Source: Pseudomonadota bacterium
GTDB taxonomy: Bacteria > Cyanobacteriota > Vampirovibrionia > Obscuribacterales > Obscuribacteraceae
DNA: 64,000 nt
Reading direction: 5' to 3'
Assembly (NCBI GenBank): GCA_021325555.1
Contig: JAJPGY010000039.1
Coordinates: 153,750-217,749 of the forward strand
Positions 59,919-64,000 of the stretch are shown here, one piece after another. The position numbers and the translations under genes are program-made. Position 1 is the first letter of the stretch; each line of letters begins with the position of its first letter. The notes under the pieces were generated by a model. It was given only the letters and a program-made list of their open reading frames with translations. It made no database searches and was not told where the DNA came from.

Positions 59919-60263
59919 GAGCTTCTTGCAGGCAAGGCCCGGAGGAAGGGGGTTTCTCGTTATCCGAGAGCCCCCTCCTCGGTCTGCTCCTTCTCTGACC
60001 GTGGAAGCAGCCACAGCCGGCTGATTCCTCAAGAAAACTTTTTTGCGAGCTTCTTATATTACAATATATAGTGCACAAGCGGGATTCCTTTTTGTGAAGA
60101 GGGACCGATCCCGGAAACGTCAGCCGCCTCGCCAGCCGGCAGCGACGGAGCTTGCTCGCCAGGGATGCGGGCGGGACGCGCGCCCTCAGGGATCATCCCC
60201 GCACACGCACTGCTGCAACCGGACAGGTATTGAGGGCCGCAGAAGTAGCCCGGACGCGGGAAG
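59919..60263. other. Convergent intergenic region with a rightward promoter-like element
   Basis: It contains an imperfect hairpin 59941-59980 (GGAGG..GGGGG..CTCG with CGAG..CCCCC..CCTC), an AT-rich patch at 60040-60072 and about 190 bp with no obvious gene. A GTG-started 57-codon plus-strand ORF (60094-60267) has no ribosome binding site and an Arg-rich product; I do not count it as a gene. Confidence 0.5.
60043..60072 (+). promoter_or_regulatory. Orphan rightward promoter-like element
   Basis: TTGCGA (60043-60048) and TATAGT (60067-60072) are separated by 18 nt. No plus-strand gene follows up to the window end; the predicted transcript would run antisense to the thioredoxin gene at 60264. 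Confidence 0.45.
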
Positions 60264-60695
60264 CTAACGGCTGACCGTTTGAAGCCCTTGTTTAATGAAT
60301 TCACGCAGCTGGTCGTCGCCCAGGAAGCCGGTGTGGAGAAAACCGCTCTTGGTTCTCGGGTTCATCAGCACCATGCTGGGAATGGCGTTGATGCCCAGGG
60401 AAGCGGCCAGCCGACCTTTGTCCTCGTCGATGTTCAGCTTGACGAACTTGACGCGACCGGCCCATTCCTGGCTGGCCCTTTCAACGATCGGCTTCTCGGC
60501 TCTGCAGGGTCCGCACCAGTCGGCATAAAAGTCCACGAGCACGGGCAGCTCGCTGTCCTTCGCAACCCCGAGCTTTTCCGGGGCGACGGTAACCGGCCGG
60601 CTGGGCCGGGCAGGACCCCGCTGCAGCGCCAGATAACCGGCCACCGTTGCCAGGGCGCACAGGCCGAGCCCGAGGTTGAAGGCTTTCCAGTTCAT
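60264..60695 (-). CDS. Membrane-anchored thioredoxin family protein
   Basis: A 143-residue protein from the ATG at 60695 behind GGGAGGCGCCT. One transmembrane helix (LGLGLCALATVAGYLALQRG) places the thioredoxin domain outside the membrane: LPVLVDFYADWCGPCRAEKP with WCGPC, and SLGINAIPSMVLMNPRTKSG with the cis-Pro (INAIP). This is the layout of TlpA/DsbE-like or TrxA-type periplasmic thioredoxins that reduce apocytochromes or other periplasmic thiols. The gene lies 155 bp downstream of a small membrane protein gene on the same strand. Confidence 0.85.
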   Translation of the reverse strand: MNWKAFNLGLGLCALATVAGYLALQRGPARPSRPVTVAPEKLGVAKDSELPVLVDFYADWCGPCRAEKPIVERASQEWAGRVKFVKLNIDEDKGRLAASLGINAIPSMVLMNPRTKSGFLHTGFLGDDQLREFIKQGLQTVSR

Positions 60696-60850
60696 AGGCG
60701 CCTCCCGGCTTCTCCACTTACCCCGCCGCAAACACATACTTTAGTTTATTGCCTTTCACGCCGGTTGCGTGCAACGAGCAGTCTGGGTTGCAAGGGGGCG
60801 CAGCAGTGAGGTGCTGAAGACGGATATCGCGGGAATGGATCCGCTGAGGG

Positions 60851-61132
60851 CTACTGTGCGTGCTGTTCGCTGCATGCCTGAAGCCCGATGACGTTCGTCG
60901 CCGCGGCCAAGCAGGTGGCCAGCGAGGCGATCAGGGCGTAGCCGATGGCGGCGAGGACCGGTTTGACTACCGAGATATGGGTTATGAACGCTTCCGTGGC
61001 AGTCTGGTCAAGGGCAGCGGCGTCGTCGACCAGGGTCAGGGTCGCCCGCTGCCGTGCGGTCTGCTGCCGGGATGCTGCCACGATGAGCTCGAACTGGGAA
61101 TCGGACTCCAGATGTGCCGCGTAAACTGCCAT
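60851..61132 (-). CDS. Small hypothetical membrane protein
   Basis: A 93-residue protein with ATG 61132 behind GGAGGAGAGAAGATC, a strong ribosome binding site. The N-terminal part is soluble and helical (ESDSQFELIVAASRQQTARQ, VDDAAALDQTATEAF), then one or two hydrophobic segments (KPVLAAIGYALIASLATCLA, ATNVIGLQAC) with cysteines near the end. No family recognised; an orientation with cytoplasmic N-terminus is likely. Confidence 0.55.
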   Translation of the reverse strand: MAVYAAHLESDSQFELIVAASRQQTARQRATLTLVDDAAALDQTATEAFITHISVVKPVLAAIGYALIASLATCLAAATNVIGLQACSEQHAQ

Positions 61133-61252
61133 GATCTTCTCTCCTCCAGCGACAGGTGCCGGTCGCCTTTATGGTGGAGAAGTCTAGGGGCAGATCGTGG
61201 AAAAACCGTGGCAGCCCAAATCAGTTTCACGGACGGCGATTTTTGCCGCCTG

Positions 61253-61306
61253 CAAAAAAAAGAGGATCATGGCCACGGCTGCCTGGGCGACCGTGGCCAT
61301 GATCCT
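61253..61306 (-). terminator. Strong terminator of the zinc-ribbon paralog gene
   Basis: A perfect 16-bp stem (AGGATCATGGCCACGG with CCGTGGCCATGATCCT, 12-nt loop) is followed on the minus strand by a T-rich run (CTTTTTTTT), 85 bp after the stop of the gene at 61391. It could also work rightward with TTTT. Confidence 0.85.
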
Positions 61307-61390
61307 TTTGCGCGGCGTGGAAAACCTGTTTAAAGCGCCCCCGGGGAAGCTTCCCACCCCGCGTTGCCTTGCTGCGCCGGTTAAAGCGCC

Positions 61391-61744
61391 TCACTTAATC
61401 GGGCGTGCGCCCCGGAGCTGGGATCTGTTGGTAATGAGGGAACCGCAATCGGAGCATTTCGGAAGACGCTGGCTCCAGGTGCGCAGGTCGACGACGTGGC
61501 CGTAGTTTTCGCACATCGGGTGCCGGGCTGCCGGCTTGCAAAACCCGCCGACGAGCGCGCTGGCCAGATCGCGGAAGAGGGTGGCGACCAGGTGCGCCGG
61601 CGCCGCTTGCTCGGCCTTGCCATTAGCGTGCTTGAGCGCCTCTATCTCTCGCCTGGAGATCCTCGGATCCCTGCGCACCGTTCCAGGGCGCGTGCAGAGC
61701 GCGAGCGGTATGTTCAGATGGTGGGCCGTGGCCTGCATTCTCAT
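61391..61744 (-). CDS. Zinc-ribbon-like hypothetical protein, paralog of the 15.7-kb gene
   Basis: A 117-residue protein. The ATG at 61744 is chosen for GGCGGGGGAAAAC upstream; the frame is open to 61846. It shares with the protein at 15713-16156 the blocks RRDPRISRREIEALKHA, LVATLFRDLASALVGGF, CENYGHVVDL and LPKCSDCGSLITNRSQLRGA. The C-terminal Cys/His/Cys/Cys set is a probable zinc site. N-terminal sequence is different. Function unknown; a regulatory or RNA-binding role is conceivable. It is followed by a strong terminator. Confidence 0.7.
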   Translation of the reverse strand: MRMQATAHHLNIPLALCTRPGTVRRDPRISRREIEALKHANGKAEQAAPAHLVATLFRDLASALVGGFCKPAARHPMCENYGHVVDLRTWSQRLPKCSDCGSLITNRSQLRGARPIK

Positions 61745-61859
61745 TTTTAGTTTTCCCCCGCCGAAACGCCTGTTTCGTTCTATGCCTGCTACTTTACGCA
61801 GGTTTTGTGAAAATGGCTTGTCACGCTTGTGAATGTTTCGTGACACGGGGGAGGCAGCC

Positions 61860-62351
61860 CTAATCTGGATAAAAGATTCGATAGTCCTCTTCGTCCTTGC
61901 CCGGGCGAATAATCACCAGGCGCCCCTCCTCGCGGCGCGGCCTGCCGGTGCGGTTGAGGGTCATGAACATGTTGGCGACGATGTCATCGGGAACGGCGCG
62001 CTCCCGCTTGCGGTTGCGCTCGAGGGCCAGGTCGAGCGGCACGTCGAGAAGCCAGAGCTGAACGTCGCTGTAGCCGGCCCGGGCGGCTCGCTCCAGGATC
62101 GGCTTGCGCTGCTTGAAATTGATGTTGGTGTTGTCGACGACGATGTCCTTGCCCTCAGCAAGCAGCTGCTCGAGCTGCTTGAAGAACAGCCCGAAGACCT
62201 TCTCCGGATCGCGCTGGTCGGCGGCATCTCCCCAGAGCGCCTCCCGGATCGAATCGGCGTTGAGGCAATGGTAGCCGCGGGCGGCGATCTTCTTGGCCAG
62301 CGTTGTTTTCCCGGAGCCCGGGATCCCCACCAGTAGAATTAGCTTCTTCAA
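61860..62351 (-). CDS. P-loop kinase/AAA-ATPase-like protein (Zeta/PNK-like)
   Basis: A 163-residue P-loop phosphotransferase. Walker A is GIPGSGKTTLA (residues 9-19). ADSIREALWG, DIVVDNTNINFKQRKPILER (Walker B-like DNTN, as in polynucleotide-kinase-like ATPases) and LWLLDVPLDLALERNRKRER (lid with Arg) match the AAA_33/PNKP-like family, which phosphorylates nucleic acid 5' ends or small molecules. Substrate unknown. Its ATG overlaps the stop of the membrane gene (ATGA), so it is the last gene of a coupled three-gene operon headed by a DHS-like enzyme. Confidence 0.8.
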   Translation of the reverse strand: MKKLILLVGIPGSGKTTLAKKIAARGYHCLNADSIREALWGDAADQRDPEKVFGLFFKQLEQLLAEGKDIVVDNTNINFKQRKPILERAARAGYSDVQLWLLDVPLDLALERNRKRERAVPDDIVANMFMTLNRTGRPRREEGRLVIIRPGKDEEDYRIFYPD

Positions 62352-62791
62352 TGTTTCCTGCCCTTCCGGCGGCGTCCCCTATAGTCCGCCTGCATCCATT
62401 CTAAATATATGAACGCGAGAATGACGCCGAAAATCGTGTAGGTCCATCCAATTAATGCTCGCAGATTCTCCTTCTGCTCGGTTATGACCGCCATGCGGGC
62501 GTCCAGCCAGGGGTTGGCGTACAGGACCATGCCCACCGAGCAGAGGTAGAGCGCCGTGGCCGTGTAACCGAGGCGCGGCCAGCGCTTGAGCGAGCGCCAT
62601 GACCACACGATCTGCAGAATGTAGCCCATGCCGAGCACGAATACGCACAGGCCGTAGTGCTGGTAGCGACCGAGCGGCATGTAGAGCTGCAGCGGGGTGA
62701 GCAACACGACCAGCGCCGCGACAATGGCGGCAAGGACCAGGCAGTAGTCCTTCAGCTTCTCCCTTAAAACCTTGCGCAGCTTCGTGGTCAC
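62348..62791 (-). CDS. Hypothetical four-helix membrane protein
   Basis: A 147-residue protein with a basic N-terminus (TKLRKVLREKLKD), four hydrophobic segments (LVLAAIVAALVVLLTPLQLY, YGLCVFVLGMGYILQIVWSW, YTATALYLCSVGMVLY, IGWTYTIFGVILAFIYLEWM) and a basic tail (YRGRRRKGRKH). The start is GTG at 62791, overlapping the upstream stop as GTGA; its own stop overlaps the next start as ATGA. It is thus coupled on both sides. No family recognised; a small-molecule transporter or scaffold for the operon is possible. Confidence 0.7.
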   Translation of the reverse strand: MTTKLRKVLREKLKDYCLVLAAIVAALVVLLTPLQLYMPLGRYQHYGLCVFVLGMGYILQIVWSWRSLKRWPRLGYTATALYLCSVGMVLYANPWLDARMAVITEQKENLRALIGWTYTIFGVILAFIYLEWMQADYRGRRRKGRKH

Positions 62792-63891
62792 TTGCGGGCA
62801 CAGAGCGCTGCCTCGTGTTCCGTCTTGAGCGCCTCGACGAGCTCCTTGCGCCTGTCGTACAGCCGCTTGAGCTTGCGGGGGGCGTGGGTGTCTGTGGCGT
62901 AGGCGGTCACTATCGGCAGTCCAATCGTGGAGTCGAGATAACAGACGACGGTGTCGGGCAAAGCCCTGGGGTCCACCTTGCCCCAGGAGACGGCCTCCGA
63001 GGGGGTGGCCCCGGACAGCCCGCCGGTGTCCGGCCGGGCGTCGGTAATTTGAATGAAGTAATCGTGCCCGGCCTCGGCGATGCCGAGCACTTCCTGAATC
63101 TGCGGCTCGGTCTGCAGGAGGAAGTTCTTGGGTGAGCCGCCGCCCAATATGAAGACGCCACTGGCGCCGCCGCCGCGCTTGGCGGCAAGGACGATGGCGG
63201 CGGTCTCGTTGACATCGAGCGAGACGTCGATCTGCGGGCCCATGCCGCTCAAAGAGAGTGCCGCCACGTTCATGCCGATCGAGCTGTCGCCGGGCGACGA
63301 GGTGTACACCGGCACGCCGCATCGGTAGGCGGTGGCCAGCAGGGTCGACCCCTTCAAGCCGAGCTGGCGCTCGCGCTCGTCCAGATATTTCCCGCACAGA
63401 TAGTGCATCTCGGCGCTGGACATCGGCCGCTGAAATTCGGGCGCGGAGAGGATCTCGCGGAAGAACCTGTCCGTGGACAGCAGGACGTCGTAATCAAAGA
63501 CGATGTCGTAGATCCGAATCACCTCTTCCTTGCGCAGGAGAGTGTCGTTCCACTGGTGGTCTCCGCGATGGAGCGTTTTGCCGATGCCGAAGTGGGTGTC
63601 GTGGTAGAGATTGGCGCCGGTGCTCACGATCCAGTCCACGAAGCCGGCCTCGATGAGCGGAATGATCGCCGAGCGAGCAAGGCCTGCCGGCGTCAGCGCC
63701 CCGGTCAGGCTCATGCCGATCGTCACGTCGTCGGCCAGCATCCTGCCCGCGAAAAGCTGGCAGGCTTCGCGTAAGCGACCGGCGTTGTAGGCGAGGAACG
63801 TTTCGTCGATGAGCCTTCTGACCGTCATGCCGCCGCTGATGGCGGGCGGATCGATGACCGGTCCGGAGAGGAATTTCGATTGCTTGGCCAT
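62788..63891 (-). CDS. Deoxyhypusine-synthase-like enzyme (homospermidine synthase-like)
   Basis: A 367-residue protein of the deoxyhypusine synthase fold. Features: FAGRMLADDVTIGMSLTGAL, GFVDWIVSTGANLYHDTHFG (NAD region), GIGMNVAAL-type segments, FILGGGSPKNFLLQTEPQIQ, and GGLSGATPSEAVSWGKVDPR with Lys305 in the position of the catalytic lysine of DHS (SWGK). Bacteria lack eIF5A, so such homologs probably act on free polyamines, for example aminobutyl transfer giving homospermidine. The ATG at 63891 follows AAGGAGACCAC. First of three coupled genes. Confidence 0.82.
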   Translation of the reverse strand: MAKQSKFLSGPVIDPPAISGGMTVRRLIDETFLAYNAGRLREACQLFAGRMLADDVTIGMSLTGALTPAGLARSAIIPLIEAGFVDWIVSTGANLYHDTHFGIGKTLHRGDHQWNDTLLRKEEVIRIYDIVFDYDVLLSTDRFFREILSAPEFQRPMSSAEMHYLCGKYLDERERQLGLKGSTLLATAYRCGVPVYTSSPGDSSIGMNVAALSLSGMGPQIDVSLDVNETAAIVLAAKRGGGASGVFILGGGSPKNFLLQTEPQIQEVLGIAEAGHDYFIQITDARPDTGGLSGATPSEAVSWGKVDPRALPDTVVCYLDSTIGLPIVTAYATDTHAPRKLKRLYDRRKELVEALKTEHEAALCARK

Positions 63892-63931
63892 GTGGTCTCC
63901 TTGATTGTCGCCGGCACCGGCCGGGCATCTC

Positions 63932-64000
63932 CTACCCCGGCATAGCGCTGAAGTCGCCGGACTTGAGTCTGGGGGTCACCAGGGCATCGTCCTTGTGCAC
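63932..64000 (-). CDS. C-terminal end of an unidentified gene
   Basis: The window ends inside this minus-strand frame. The visible 22 residues (VHKDDALVTPRLKSGDFSAM, then PG and stop) do not identify a family. It lies 40 bp upstream of the DHS-like gene on the same strand and may share its operon; a polyamine biosynthesis enzyme would be a natural neighbour, but that is speculation. Confidence 0.4.
   Translation of the reverse strand: MHKDDALVTPRLKSGDFSAMPG

Noticed and set aside
60094..60267. Plus-strand 57-codon ORF behind the orphan promoter
   Set aside because: GTG start with no ribosome binding site and an Arg/Pro-rich product that resembles random GC-rich translation.
1..64000. tRNA, rRNA, CRISPR, insertion sequence or prophage
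   Set aside because: No cloverleaf with TTCRANNY arm, no rRNA-like stretch, no regularly spaced repeats, no transposase or phage structural genes were found on reading both strands.

Overview
The window is a gene-dense, GC-rich bacterial chromosome segment with about 60 supportable protein genes on both strands. I see no rRNA, tRNA, CRISPR array, insertion sequence or prophage. Most starts have a good AGGAG-type ribosome binding site and many transcription units end in clear hairpins. Secreted proteins, lipoproteins and TPR proteins are frequent, and many short proteins match no family I recognise. The mix (zinc-ribbon-headed Ser/Thr kinase, TadE/TadG-like pseudopilins, agmatinase plus a deoxyhypusine-synthase-like enzyme, lineage-specific zinc-finger paralogs) would fit a free-living non-photosynthetic relative of cyanobacteria such as Obscuribacterales/Vampirovibrionia. 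That placement is a guess without marker genes, and the high GC is atypical for the described members.

Layout. 1-5,000: 3' end of a polyphosphate kinase 2 gene, an OsmC-like protein, an MFS transporter, two lipoproteins and a small membrane protein. 5,000-11,800: CorC/HlyC-type membrane protein, histone-deacetylase-like enzyme, Dam-type DNA adenine methylase, then small cysteine-containing peptides in front of a secreted C39-like cysteine peptidase. 12,000-18,250 (minus strand): S41 peptidase, a dapD-M20 deacylase operon with two small proteins upstream, glycerophosphodiesterase and rhomboid protease. 19,300-22,800: beta-CASP RNA nuclease, cytidine deaminase, membrane thioredoxin-like protein, secreted heavy-metal-associated protein. 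22,800-28,700: a divergent Tad-like pseudopilin cluster with TPR partners. 28,800-36,300: NCS1 permease, kinase, DUF421 protein, leucyl aminopeptidase. 37,000-40,750: amino acid permease, CPBP-like protein, agmatinase. 40,750-46,000: an unexplained structured intergenic region, tadA coupled to a TPR gene, glycosyltransferase, PlsC. 46,800-55,000: CYTH protein, a Clp-type AAA protein with an altered Walker B, thioredoxin, a frameshifted gene, MscS-like channel, second leucyl aminopeptidase, Xaa-Pro peptidase. 55,000-64,000: phosphotransferase, His/Gly-rich protein, glycogen debranching enzyme, anchored thioredoxin, zinc-ribbon paralog, and a three-gene overlapping operon headed by a deoxyhypusine-synthase-like gene.

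Themes: proteolysis (C39, S41, M20, M17 twice, M24, rhomboid, CPBP); thiol/redox chemistry (three thioredoxin-fold proteins, OsmC); polyamine metabolism (speB and the DHS-like enzyme, 22 kb apart); storage polymers (PPK2, debranching enzyme). The observations I rate most worth checking are the 40.76-40.91 kb intergenic region (orphan minus-strand terminator, perfect Shine-Dalgarno, tiny ORF, potential pseudoknot), the small-peptide/C39 cluster, the two-locus zinc-ribbon paralog family, the DHS-like operon and the Clp-like protein with altered Walker B.
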